Positions 7,723-15,408 of a DNA stretch of 55,298 nucleotides are shown in pieces. Origin of the DNA: Anaerolineales bacterium UBA1429. Its GTDB lineage: Bacteria; Chloroflexota; Anaerolineae; UBA1429. A program made the position numbers and the translations under genes. Every line of letters starts with the position of its first letter. Within the stretch, counting starts at the first letter, position 1. The notes under the pieces are model-generated. The model ran no database searches. It saw only the letters and a list, made by a program, of their open reading frames with translations, and had not been told where the DNA came from. The DNA lies in the NCBI GenBank assembly GCA_002329325.1, contig DCTX01000089.1, positions 21,155-76,452 on the forward strand, read 5' to 3'.

Positions 7723-9312
7723 ATGAGCGTATCAACAACTCTCTCCAGAACCTGGCGCTACACCCGTGGCCTGTACGGCTACCTGCGTACGCCCACCCAC
7801 CCCACTGCACTGATGGAGCAGATCGGCCGCCAACTCCGTGAACGAGAGACCGCCTTCCTCGACACGCTGCACAGGGCCGTGTTCTCCCATGCGTCCAGCC
7901 CCTACCTGGCGCTGCTGCGGGCCGCCGGGCTGGGCGAGGCCGACGTGGCCTCGCTGGTGGCTCAACATGGCATCGAGGGCACCCTGCAGCGGCTGTACGA
8001 CGCCGGCGTCTACGTCACCCTGGCCGAGTTCAAGGGCAACGTCGCCGCCATCCGGAGGGGCAGCCTGGAGATCCCGGTGAGCGCCGGGGCGTTCGACAAC
8101 CCCGGGAGCGCCCACCACGTGACGGGCGTCACCGGGGGCAGCCGGTCGGCGGGGACGCGTCTGGCCGTCGACCTGGCCGATCTGCTATCAGAGCTGCCCG
8201 GGCGCTATGTCAACCTGCAGACGCGGGGGTTGGTGGCCAGGCCCTTTGCCATGTGGCGCACAGCGCCCCCCTCGCTGGCCATGCTGCGCGCGGGCCTGGT
8301 GGCCATCAAGCTGGGCGCGCCTTTTGTGCGGTGGTTCAGCCCCACCCGACCCGGCCTGGGCCCCACCTCCGGCGCCAGCGCCCTGGCCACCTGGTGCACC
8401 ATGGCCCTCTCGGGCCTGATGGGGCACCGCATCCCCTACCCCCAGTACGTGCCCGTAGACCAGGCCGAGGTGGTGGCCCGCTGGCTGGCCGAACAGACGG
8501 CGCACCGGCGTCCCATCACCCTGTACGTCACCGTCAGCCTGGGGGCGCGGGTGTGCCTGTGCGCCCGCGAGCTCGGCCTGGATATCAGCGGCCACGCGCT
8601 GCGTTTGTCATCCGAGCCGATCACCGAGAGCAAGGCGGCCCTTTTTCGCGCGGCGGGGCTGGAATGGGTGGCGGGCTATGGCATGAACGACGCAGGATCC
8701 CTGGGCATTTTGTGCGGCAACCCGGCCCACGTGGACGAGATGCACCTACTGGACTATCGCTGCGCCCTGCTGCAGCGCCCGCACCGGTTCCCCGGCCTGG
8801 AGGAGGAGATCGGGGCCATCTATGTGACGGTGTTCTCGCCCAGGGCGCCCAAGGTGCTGCTCAACGTGGAGACGGGCGACTATGCCACGGCCGTGGAGCG
8901 CTCCTGCGGCTGCCTGGCCGAGCAGATCGGCCTGACGCGGCGCTTGCACACCATCCGCAGTTATGAGAAACTGACCTCGGCGGGCATGCACTTTATGGGC
9001 AGCGCCCTCCTGGACGTGCTGGAGACGGCGCTGCCGGAGCGCTTCGGCGGCGGCCCCACGGACTATCAGTTCGTAGAGGCCGAGGAGGACGGTGAGACGC
9101 GGGTGAGGCTTGTGATCAACCCCGGCGTCGGCCCGCTGGATGAAGCGCAGGTGATCGCCTATGTGCTGGATGAGCTGCGCCGCCGCACGCCGGCGGGGCG
9201 GATGCAGACCGAGGTCTGGCGCTCCAGCGGCACGCTGCAGGTGGAGCGCGCCCAGCCCTATCTGACCAGCGCGGCCAAGATCCAGCCCCTGCACGTGCAG
9301 CGGCGCCGCTAG
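7723..9312 (+). CDS. PaaK-like adenylate-forming enzyme (acyl-CoA ligase-like)
   Basis: 529 residues. The middle has TGVTGGSRSAGTR (about residues 134-146), a glycine/serine-rich phosphate-binding loop, then AGYGMNDAGSLG (position of the adenylate-forming A5-type motif) and VETGDYATAVERSCGC followed by IRSYEKLTSAGMHF, which correspond to the TGD and hinge region of the phenylacetate-CoA-ligase group, including the characteristic Cys-Gly-Cys. Members activate carboxylic acids as acyl adenylates. The substrate cannot be read from sequence. ATG 7723 has only a weak AAGG upstream; ATG 7813 is a less likely internal alternative. It lies just after a dead methyltransferase gene, which may once have belonged to the same pathway. 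Confidence 0.7.
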   Translation: MSVSTTLSRTWRYTRGLYGYLRTPTHPTALMEQIGRQLRERETAFLDTLHRAVFSHASSPYLALLRAAGLGEADVASLVAQHGIEGTLQRLYDAGVYVTLAEFKGNVAAIRRGSLEIPVSAGAFDNPGSAHHVTGVTGGSRSAGTRLAVDLADLLSELPGRYVNLQTRGLVARPFAMWRTAPPSLAMLRAGLVAIKLGAPFVRWFSPTRPGLGPTSGASALATWCTMALSGLMGHRIPYPQYVPVDQAEVVARWLAEQTAHRRPITLYVTVSLGARVCLCARELGLDISGHALRLSSEPITESKAALFRAAGLEWVAGYGMNDAGSLGILCGNPAHVDEMHLLDYRCALLQRPHRFPGLEEEIGAIYVTVFSPRAPKVLLNVETGDYATAVERSCGCLAEQIGLTRRLHTIRSYEKLTSAGMHFMGSALLDVLETALPERFGGGPTDYQFVEAEEDGETRVRLVINPGVGPLDEAQVIAYVLDELRRRTPAGRMQTEVWRSSGTLQVERAQPYLTSAAKIQPLHVQRRR

Positions 9313-9374
9313 GCCCCTGCGCGCGAGGGCAGGATAGCTCACCCGCCCATGTCATGCAAAGGAGGGACGGCGTC

Positions 9375-9578
9375 GTGATCAACAGGCTACTCACCGCCGG
9401 GTTCATCGCCCTGGTTTCGGGGCTGCTGGCCTCGAGCCTATCCTCACTGCTCGCGCGCTACGCCCTCCTGGGCGGCGCCAGCGAGTTCGCGCGCGGCGTG
9501 CTGGACGGGCTGTCCGTCGTCGCCTACGGGGCAGCCATCTATCTTCTGGTGCGGAGCGCTCGGCGCAGGGCCGGCTAG
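9375..9578 (+). CDS. Small two-span membrane protein
   Basis: 67 residues with two hydrophobic segments (LLTAGFIALVSGLLASSLSS and LDGLSVVAYGAAIYLLV) and a basic C-terminus ending RSARRRAG. Start GTG 9375 is preceded by AAAGGAGGG at ideal spacing; the in-frame ATG 9354 lies upstream of that ribosome site. No known family is recognised. It follows the PaaK-like gene by about 60 bp and converges on the DUF3108/YhfC gene. Confidence 0.6.
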   Translation: MINRLLTAGFIALVSGLLASSLSSLLARYALLGGASEFARGVLDGLSVVAYGAAIYLLVRSARRRAG

Positions 9579-9605
9579 ACGCGACGCTCCCCGGCGCAGC
9601 GGTGC

Positions 9606-11132
9606 TCACGCGTCGGAATCCGCCGGCTCCAACACCCCCTGGCGTCGCCAGACCACCACCAGCGCCACGGCGGCCAGAGCCATCAGGGCCAGGCCCGCCT
9701 CAACGGCGAGCATGCCCACCTGCCCCATGCCCCACACAGCCCAGAAGTTCAGCAGGCAGTGGCCCGCAATGGCCGCCAGCAAGTAGACGATGCGCCGCGT
9801 CATCACGGCGCGCATAACGAGCATGGCCAGGCAGACATGGGCGCTCAGGGCAAAGACGCGCTCCACGCCGGCCAGCGCGAACTCGTACCAGGGGGTCTGC
9901 CAGTAGATCGCCAGCCCGGGGACGTTCTGCCCGGCCAGGGTCATGGCCAGGGCCGAGATCATCCCCAGGGCCGCCAGCGACCCAAAGATGATGGCCTCGA
10001 CGCCGCCATGCCCGGCGCCGAACTGGAGCGCCCCGGCCCATCCCCGCGTCTCGCGCAGCCAGCGGCGCAGCACGAGCCAGCGCGCGCCCTCTTCGCAGAC
10101 GCCTGAGGTCAGGCCCGCCACCAGGGCCAGCCAGGGGAGCGGCCAGAGGGCCACGCCGCGCCCGCCGGGCCCCAGCAGGCCCAGGGCCCAGTTCAGCGGC
10201 AGATGCACCACCTGAGAGAGCACGAACGTGGCGGCGCCGATGGCGAACACGCGCCAGCCCACGCCATAGCGACGGCGCACCCACCAGCCCAGGCCCAGCG
10301 GCAGCAGAATCATGAGCGGATACTGCACGCCAAAGGCTACGCCCACTCGCAGCCAGTCCGGCCCGGAGGCGGGAGCGTCCGGCACGGCCGGAGGCGCCTC
10401 GCCCGCGTCGGTCGCAGCGGCCCACGGGGCGCCCGCGTTGGGCTTCCAGCGGCGCAAGACGAACTGAGAGCCCGCGTTGCGGTTGTGGTACTTGACCATC
10501 AGGTGCGGCGGCTCCACGGTGTACCAGGCGTCGTGGGTGCTGCCCCCGGCCGTCATGGCCACCCGCCACGCCTCAAACGTCCCCGCCGGGACGGTGACCG
10601 TCTCCACTCCGGTGACCCGCACCAGCGTGGAGGCCATCAGGCTGGTGGTGGGGATCACATCGGTGTAGCGGGTGGCATAGCCCTCCGCCAGGGGCAGGGC
10701 CCGATGGATCTGCAGGCTCTGGTCGTTGTCGATGGGGTGCTCGGGGCGCGGATAGGTCTTGGTGGCGGCCTCCCCCTCGGCGGGCGTGGTGGTCAGCGTC
10801 AGCCGCATGGGCCCATAGTCCGCCCCATAGGTGGCACCGCCAGCGACGAACTGGGAGCGCAGAGGATAGAGGTCGGGCCCCAGGAACACGACGCCCTGGT
10901 CGCCACGCTCGCCGACCTGTACGAGCCAGCGCTGCTCCCAGCCCTCCGGCGCCGCCCGCCACTCCCAGGTCGCCGACCCCAGAGAGACCCCGCCGGCATC
11001 CACGATGTCATACTCGGAGGTCTCCCCATCCTGCCAGGGGGCCGGCCCAAAGGCCAGCGGTTCGGTTGCGACGGTGCAGCCCGCCAGCAACAGCCCCACC
11101 AGAGCTAGCAGCCCACCGATGCGCAAACGCAT
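9606..11132 (-). CDS. Lipoprotein with DUF3108-like domain fused to YhfC-type intramembrane protease
   Basis: 508 residues. Residues 1-19 form a lipoprotein signal ending in the lipobox LLAGC (Cys19). Residues about 35-230 look like the beta-rich DUF3108 lipocalin-like fold (EYDIVDAGGVSLGSATWEW, VPAGTFEAWRV, Y-x-V-x-x-P-H-L-M-V-K-Y). From about 260 there are seven or eight membrane spans with the YhfC/CPBP-type residues: Glu347-Glu348 (CEEGAR), AGHGGVEAI with His375 and Glu379, and later His in SAHVCLAM and AGHCLLNF. YhfC proteins are predicted glutamic-type intramembrane metalloproteases. The two halves are normally separate families, so the fusion suggests that the extracytoplasmic domain senses or presents a substrate to the protease. 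Only the domain identities are well supported; the activity is inferred. Confidence 0.75.
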   Translation of the reverse strand: MRLRIGGLLALVGLLLAGCTVATEPLAFGPAPWQDGETSEYDIVDAGGVSLGSATWEWRAAPEGWEQRWLVQVGERGDQGVVFLGPDLYPLRSQFVAGGATYGADYGPMRLTLTTTPAEGEAATKTYPRPEHPIDNDQSLQIHRALPLAEGYATRYTDVIPTTSLMASTLVRVTGVETVTVPAGTFEAWRVAMTAGGSTHDAWYTVEPPHLMVKYHNRNAGSQFVLRRWKPNAGAPWAAATDAGEAPPAVPDAPASGPDWLRVGVAFGVQYPLMILLPLGLGWWVRRRYGVGWRVFAIGAATFVLSQVVHLPLNWALGLLGPGGRGVALWPLPWLALVAGLTSGVCEEGARWLVLRRWLRETRGWAGALQFGAGHGGVEAIIFGSLAALGMISALAMTLAGQNVPGLAIYWQTPWYEFALAGVERVFALSAHVCLAMLVMRAVMTRRIVYLLAAIAGHCLLNFWAVWGMGQVGMLAVEAGLALMALAAVALVVVWRRQGVLEPADSDA

Positions 11133-11146
11133 GTTTCCTCCGCCCG

Positions 11147-11929
11147 TTATTGGGCCTTGTTGCGGCTATGCTGCTGCAGAGCCCGAATGAACGCCCCCTG
11201 GGCGTCGCTCAATGCGGGATAGCTGCCCAGATCCGCGGCCATGTGGCCTTCCTGCACCAGCTCGCGATAGGTCTCTCGGGGCTCGTCAGCGGCCACGCCC
11301 TGGTGTTGCATGTAGCGGGCCGCCCAGGTGTAGAACTCGTCGGCCCAGGGCGCGGCAGCGCTCTCGCCGGGCGCAGCCTCCTTGACGCGTCGCGCTCCCC
11401 CGGCAGCCCCACGCCGGCCAGCGGCGGGCTGCGGCGCCGCCCGCTCTTGCGCCGGGCGACGGCGACGCACCTGCACATTGCCCTCCTGATCGATGTAGGG
11501 CTCGTCCAGGAACTCGCGGCGCCGCCGGTCATAGTCGCACCACACGGCCTCCAGCCAGTAGAGGTAGCGCCCCACGCCAAAATGCACCGCCGCCCGCTTG
11601 AGGGCGTCGGAGACGGCGCTCTTCCACGGGTCGGCCTGCTCGCGGTCGCTGAGGACGTACTCGCCCACGTCTTCGCGGGTCACGCCCAGGATCGTCAGGC
11701 TGGACTTGACCACCAGACGATCCCCCTGGACGCCCAGGGGCTCCCAGTGAAAGGCCCAGCCCCCGCCGACGACTTGATCCAGGCGCTCGGTGACCACGCG
11801 GGGATCCACGTAAGGCACAGCCAGCGCCTTGCCAGAATCGGTGACGACCTGGGGCTTCCAGCGTACCTGCTCCGAACGAAAGGGCTCGGCCAGACTCTCC
11901 AGCAGTTCTTGGGTCAGCTTGTCCGTCAT
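11147..11929 (-). CDS. Rad52/Rad22-like single-strand annealing protein
   Basis: 260 residues from ATG 11929 (GAGG 7 nt upstream). The N-terminal 140 residues match the bacterial Rad52-like annealase pattern: LAEPFRSEQVRWKPQVV, VDPRVVTERLDQVVGGGWAF, VKSSLTILGVTREDVGEY, and DPWKSAVSDALKRAAVHFGV. Then comes a basic, Ala/Arg-rich linker (QVRRRRPAQERAAPQ) and a helical C-terminus. Proteins of this group (including DdrA in Deinococcus) bind and anneal single-stranded DNA ends during repair. The open frame extends upstream to 12076 but that part would contain the promoter. The promoter has a LexA-type box between its -35 and -10, so expression is probably induced by DNA damage. Confidence 0.85.
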   Translation of the reverse strand: MTDKLTQELLESLAEPFRSEQVRWKPQVVTDSGKALAVPYVDPRVVTERLDQVVGGGWAFHWEPLGVQGDRLVVKSSLTILGVTREDVGEYVLSDREQADPWKSAVSDALKRAAVHFGVGRYLYWLEAVWCDYDRRRREFLDEPYIDQEGNVQVRRRRPAQERAAPQPAAGRRGAAGGARRVKEAAPGESAAAPWADEFYTWAARYMQHQGVAADEPRETYRELVQEGHMAADLGSYPALSDAQGAFIRALQQHSRNKAQ

Positions 11930-11982
11930 TGTGAGCCTCGCTTTGGCTGGCGCCACGTCGGTTGGCGCAACGATACACCCAC

Positions 11983-12012
11983 ATGATAGAACAAATGTTC
12001 CAGTCCTGTCAA
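11983..12012 (-). promoter_or_regulatory. Promoter of the Rad52-like gene with embedded LexA/SOS box
   Basis: On the minus strand: TTGACA (12012-12007), 18-bp spacer, TATCAT (11988-11983). The perfect dyad GAACATTTGTTC (minus strand; GAACAAATGTTC on plus, 11989-12000) fills the spacer next to the -10. It matches the GAAC-N4-GTTC core of the Gram-positive/actinobacterial type LexA site. A repressor bound here would cover RNA polymerase contacts. Confidence 0.75.
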
Positions 12013-12147
12013 GCGCCCCGCGGCTACCGCCCGGGGCGATGTCATCGTCGACCGAATGGTAAGGTTCCAGTGGCAAGTCACGGGCCGCAAGGGCAAAGAC
12101 GAGCTTCTCCTCTACTTTTCTCTTTTTTCTGCTTTTTTCACGCGGGT

Positions 12148-12179
12148 GCGAACACGGCGCACAAATGCGCCGTGTTCGC
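12148..12179. other. Perfect 14-bp hairpin in the gap between the SDR and Rad52-like genes
   Basis: Arms 12148-12161 and 12166-12179 are exact reverse complements around loop CAAA. The hairpin is about 80 bp beyond the stop of the SDR gene on the minus strand and about 135 bp upstream of the Rad52 promoter, so it may end the SDR transcript, although a T-run follows on neither strand (T-rich DNA at 12116-12138 lies on the plus strand before it). The rest of 11930-12259 shows only the SOS promoter. Confidence 0.45.
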
Positions 12180-12259
12180 CCAGGGTGAGACGCGCACTCG
12201 GTCGGCGAGCCAGATGCATCTGCCTTGGGCTGCGGAGCGCCCTGCGGCTGCCGCCCGCC

Positions 12260-13024
12260 CTAGAGCGAGGCGCGCCAGCCGCCATCCACGTGCAGCGTGC
12301 GCCCGTTGACATAGCTGGCCGCATCGGACGCCAAAAAGATGGCGGCCCCGATCAGCTCACGGGGCTCGCCCCAGCGCCGCAAGGGCACATTCGCCTTGAC
12401 CCAGCGGTCAAACTCGGGATCATCGGCCAGGACGCGGGTCAGGTCGGTGATAAAGTAGCCGGGGGCGATGGCGTTGGCCCGCACCCCATGGGGACCCCAC
12501 TCGGTGGCCATGGCCCGGGTGAGGCCATCCAGCCCGCTCTTGGAGGCGATATAGTTGGCGATGGTGGGACGCGCGCCCTCGACGTTCAGCGAGGTGATAT
12601 TGATGATGCAGCCCTGGCCCCGGGCGATCATGCCCGCCGCCACCGACTGGGCCACCAGGAAGGCGCTGGTGAGGTTCGTACGCAGCACCTCCTCCCAGGC
12701 AGCCTCGGTCATCTCCGAGAGGGGCGCGCGGCGCTGGATGCCCGCGTTGTTGACCAGCACGCTGATGGGGCCAACCTCGGCCTCGATGCGGGCCACCTGG
12801 GCGCTGACGGCGCCGGCGTCGGTCACATCAAAGGGATAGCCCACGGCCCAGCCGCCGGCCGCCCGGATCTGGGCCACGGCCGGCTCCACGGTCTCCGGGC
12901 GCGTGCCGTTGATCACCACGTGCGCGCCGGCATCGGCATAGCCTTGGGCCAGGGCAAAGCCCAGCCCCCGGCTGGACCCCGTAATCAGGATGATGCGGTC
13001 GCTCACGTCAAAGAGGTTTGTCAC
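12260..13024 (-). CDS. Short-chain dehydrogenase/reductase, gluconate 5-dehydrogenase-like
   Basis: 254 residues, standard SDR length. Cofactor motif TGSSRGLGFA, NNAGIQRRAPL, and the catalytic set Ser (INITSLN), Tyr and Lys (ANYIASKSGLDG). The C-terminus has the classical PGYFITDLTR and DGGWR. The closest group in pattern is the gluconate-5-dehydrogenase / 3-oxoacyl reductase branch, NAD(P)-dependent alcohol-ketone interconversion in the cytosol. I place the start at GTG 13024, 8 nt after AAAGGAG; the in-frame ATG 13045 lies upstream of that ribosome site. Single-gene unit with its own promoter. Real substrate unknown. Confidence 0.88.
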   Translation of the reverse strand: MTNLFDVSDRIILITGSSRGLGFALAQGYADAGAHVVINGTRPETVEPAVAQIRAAGGWAVGYPFDVTDAGAVSAQVARIEAEVGPISVLVNNAGIQRRAPLSEMTEAAWEEVLRTNLTSAFLVAQSVAAGMIARGQGCIINITSLNVEGARPTIANYIASKSGLDGLTRAMATEWGPHGVRANAIAPGYFITDLTRVLADDPEFDRWVKANVPLRRWGEPRELIGAAIFLASDAASYVNGRTLHVDGGWRASL

Positions 13025-13059
13025 GGCGAGGCTCCTTTCTGGCATGTTTGCGCGGGCCT

Positions 13060-13089
13060 ATGGTATGCCGGCGGAGCCGCCGCCGTCAA
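13060..13089 (-). promoter_or_regulatory. Promoter for the SDR gene
   Basis: Minus strand: TTGACG (13089-13084), 18-bp spacer containing a GC dyad, TACCAT (13065-13060), about 36 bp before GTG 13024. Confidence 0.5.
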
Positions 13090-13093
13090 GCCC

Positions 13094-14779
13094 TCAGCGC
13101 CAGGTGAACCAGTAGGTGGCCCCGGCCGGGCTCAGCGCCACGCGCCCCGGCGCCACATCGAGCTCCTGGATCACCACCACCTGCCACTCAAAGCGGCTCT
13201 CCCGGCGCCCTTGGGGATAGAGCTCCACGGGCACGCGCCAGAAGGTCGCCTTGGTCAGGGTCTCCACGGGCTCGCCGCGGCTCTCGGGGGTCCACAGGCT
13301 CACCTGATACCACTGGTCGTCGGCCAGGATGCCCACCGAGGTCCACTGGAGCACCGGCTGGCTCTGGTCGCCTCGCAGGATGGCGCCGCTGATGGGGGTG
13401 AGCGGGCGCGGCGCGCGGTACGGCAGCGTCGTCGCCGGCGTGCGGATGGGCACGCTGGTCGGCGTCGCGCTCGGCGTCGCCGTCGGGGTAGTCGTGGCCT
13501 CGGGCGTAGCCGTGGCAACGATCTCGGGCTCTGCGGTCTGGCCGGGGATGACCAACTCCTGATCCAGCTTGAGGATGGTGGTCAGGGTGATGTCATTGGC
13601 CTTGGCGATCTCCTCCGCCGACACGCCATAGCGCAGCGCCAGCGCCCCCAGAGTATCCCCTTGCGTGACCACGTGCCGCAGGATCTGCGGCGTGGGGGTG
13701 GGAGCCTCGGTGGGGCGCACCGTACGTTGCACGGCGGCGGTGGCCTCCGGAGCAGCCGTCTCGGTGGGGGCCGCAGCCGTGGCGGGCGCCGCGGTGGGAG
13801 AGCCACCCGGGATCACCAGATGTTGGCCCAGGCTCAGGATGGTGGTCAGGGTGATGCCATTGGCCTGGGCGAACTCTTCCGCGGTGACGCCATAACGGCG
13901 CGCCAGCGTGTTGAGGGTGTCGCCCTGCTGCACCACGTGCACCGGCGGGCCCGCCGTGGGCTGCACCAGGATGGTGGGCGCCAGCAGCGTGGGCGACGGC
14001 GCGTCAACCTCAGGCGCTGCGGCCTCGCCCGCGGCGGGGATGATCAGCGTCTGCCCCAGGCTCAGGATGGTGGTCAGGGTGATGCCGTTGGCCTCGGCGA
14101 TCTCGGCAGCCGTCACGCCATAGCGGTTCGCCAGCGTGTTCAGCATATCGCCCTGCTCGACGGTGTGAACCCGAGGGCTGGCCGTCGGCCCGGCGGCGAC
14201 CGGCTGCTCCGAGGCGCTGGGCGCGGGAGTAGCGGTGGGCTCTGGCGTCGGCGTGGGCGGCTCGGGCGTGGCCGTAGGCGGCTCGGGCGTGCCTGTGGGC
14301 GTGCTCGTGGGCCCCGGGGCGACGAGTTCCGCATCCAGGTGCTGCGGGACGACGATGGTCGGCGTGGGCGAGAGCGTGGGGCTAGGTGTCAGTGTCGGTG
14401 TCGCGGTGGGGCTTGGCAGGAGCTGGGCCAGGCTGACGGCCGTTGGACGCAGGCGCGTCGGCGTGGGGCTGGGAGGCGCCTGCTCCCCAACCTGGGCGCC
14501 AAAGGGGATGATCCACCACAGGAGGAGGGCTCCCAGGGCCACGATGGCGACGCTCATCAAGCCCCTGCCCAGGCGGGGCAGGATCCGCCCGAAACCGCGC
14601 CGACGAGAGGCGCCACAGTACGGACACGGATCGTCGGTAGGCTCGATACGCGCCCCGCAGTTGTGGCAGATATCCGATTGCCTGCCCTTGCTCCATTCCT
14701 GCCCGCAGATGGGGCACAGGAGGAGCTGCCTGTCGAACCAGGCGTGGCAGTTGGCGCAACGTCGCTTGTGCAAGATCAC
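13094..14779 (-). CDS. Zinc-ribbon membrane protein with three extracellular LysM repeats
   Basis: 561 residues. The N-terminus has four Cys pairs (C8/C11, C22/C25, C38/C41, C52/C55), two zinc ribbons that would sit in the cytoplasm. One membrane span lies at about 73-94 (LMSVAIVALGALLLWWIIPF). A long Pro/Thr-rich linker (100-200) follows, then three LysM domains at about 204-248, 280-324 and 369-412, each with the pattern V-x-Q-GD-x-L-x-x-LA-x-RYGV and ending LGQ-x-L-x-IP. The last 110 residues are a beta-rich domain (PLTPISGAILRGDQSQPVLQW). LysM binds peptidoglycan or other GlcNAc polymers. Start is GTG 14779, weak ribosome site. It sits 18 bp downstream of the HD gene on the same strand. 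Role inferred: a surface anchor linked to a cytosolic zinc module. Confidence 0.85.
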   Translation of the reverse strand: MILHKRRCANCHAWFDRQLLLCPICGQEWSKGRQSDICHNCGARIEPTDDPCPYCGASRRRGFGRILPRLGRGLMSVAIVALGALLLWWIIPFGAQVGEQAPPSPTPTRLRPTAVSLAQLLPSPTATPTLTPSPTLSPTPTIVVPQHLDAELVAPGPTSTPTGTPEPPTATPEPPTPTPEPTATPAPSASEQPVAAGPTASPRVHTVEQGDMLNTLANRYGVTAAEIAEANGITLTTILSLGQTLIIPAAGEAAAPEVDAPSPTLLAPTILVQPTAGPPVHVVQQGDTLNTLARRYGVTAEEFAQANGITLTTILSLGQHLVIPGGSPTAAPATAAAPTETAAPEATAAVQRTVRPTEAPTPTPQILRHVVTQGDTLGALALRYGVSAEEIAKANDITLTTILKLDQELVIPGQTAEPEIVATATPEATTTPTATPSATPTSVPIRTPATTLPYRAPRPLTPISGAILRGDQSQPVLQWTSVGILADDQWYQVSLWTPESRGEPVETLTKATFWRVPVELYPQGRRESRFEWQVVVIQELDVAPGRVALSPAGATYWFTWR

Positions 14780-14797
14780 GTCTGGGTGTCCCCGAAC

Positions 14798-15370
14798 CTA
14801 GGCCTGCGACCCATCCAGCCCTAGCTCTGCCGCCACCTCTCGCAACGCCTCGATGACCCGGGTCACATGGGTGTTGCGGTCGACGCCGAGTTCCTGCATG
14901 CCCAGCTCGATATCCTCGCGGTTCACGCCGCGGGCAAACGCCTTGTCCTTCCACTTCTTGCGGACCGAGCTGGCCTCGAGATCGTGCAGGCTCTTGCTGG
15001 GGCGCACCAGGGCGCAGGCGATCACCAGACCGGTGAGTTCGTCAACGGCAAAGAGCGTCTTGGCCATGGGGGTACGGCGCGGCACGTTCAGATAGGTGGC
15101 ATGGCCCTTGACGGCCTCGATGATCTCCTCCGGCCAACCTGCCTCCTCCAGGATCGCAATGGCGTACAGGGGGTGCTCGTCCAGAGTTGGGTGCTGCTCG
15201 TAATCGAGATCGTGCACCAGCCCGGTGACGGCCCAAAGCTCCTCGTCCTCGCCATAGATGCGTGCATAGTAGCGCATGGCCGCTTCCACGGCCAGGGCAT
15301 GCTTCAGCAGGCTATCCTGCTGCGTGTACTTGGTCAGCAACTCCCATGCCTGCTCACGTGTCGGGTTCAA
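14798..15370 (-). CDS. HD-domain phosphohydrolase-like protein
   Basis: About 190 residues. HD-superfamily metal ligands are visible in LLKHALAVEAAM (His), VTGLVHDLDYEQHPTLDEHP (HD plus later His) and VKGHATYL. Such proteins are metal-dependent phosphohydrolases, often acting on nucleotides, but the substrate is unknown here. Start: TTG 15370 is 6 nt after AGGAGG (15382-15377); a TTG at 15412 in the same frame overlaps the end of rph and lacks this spacing. It is downstream of rph by 38 bp and probably in the plsC-ybeY-rph transcript. Confidence 0.75.
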   Translation of the reverse strand: MNPTREQAWELLTKYTQQDSLLKHALAVEAAMRYYARIYGEDEELWAVTGLVHDLDYEQHPTLDEHPLYAIAILEEAGWPEEIIEAVKGHATYLNVPRRTPMAKTLFAVDELTGLVIACALVRPSKSLHDLEASSVRKKWKDKAFARGVNREDIELGMQELGVDRNTHVTRVIEALREVAAELGLDGSQA

Positions 15371-15408
15371 CAAGGTCCTCCTCAATCGTTCGGCGCCGGC
15401 CAGTTGGG

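Noticed and set aside
13400..14400. Repetitive DNA that might look like a CRISPR or minisatellite
   Set aside because: It is the coding sequence of three LysM repeats and Pro/Thr-rich linkers; spacing and sequence follow the protein repeats.
12056..14824. 922-codon plus-strand frame
   Set aside because: It is the antisense shadow of the LysM and SDR genes; composition is low-complexity (Gly/Arg/His-rich) and no family is recognisable.
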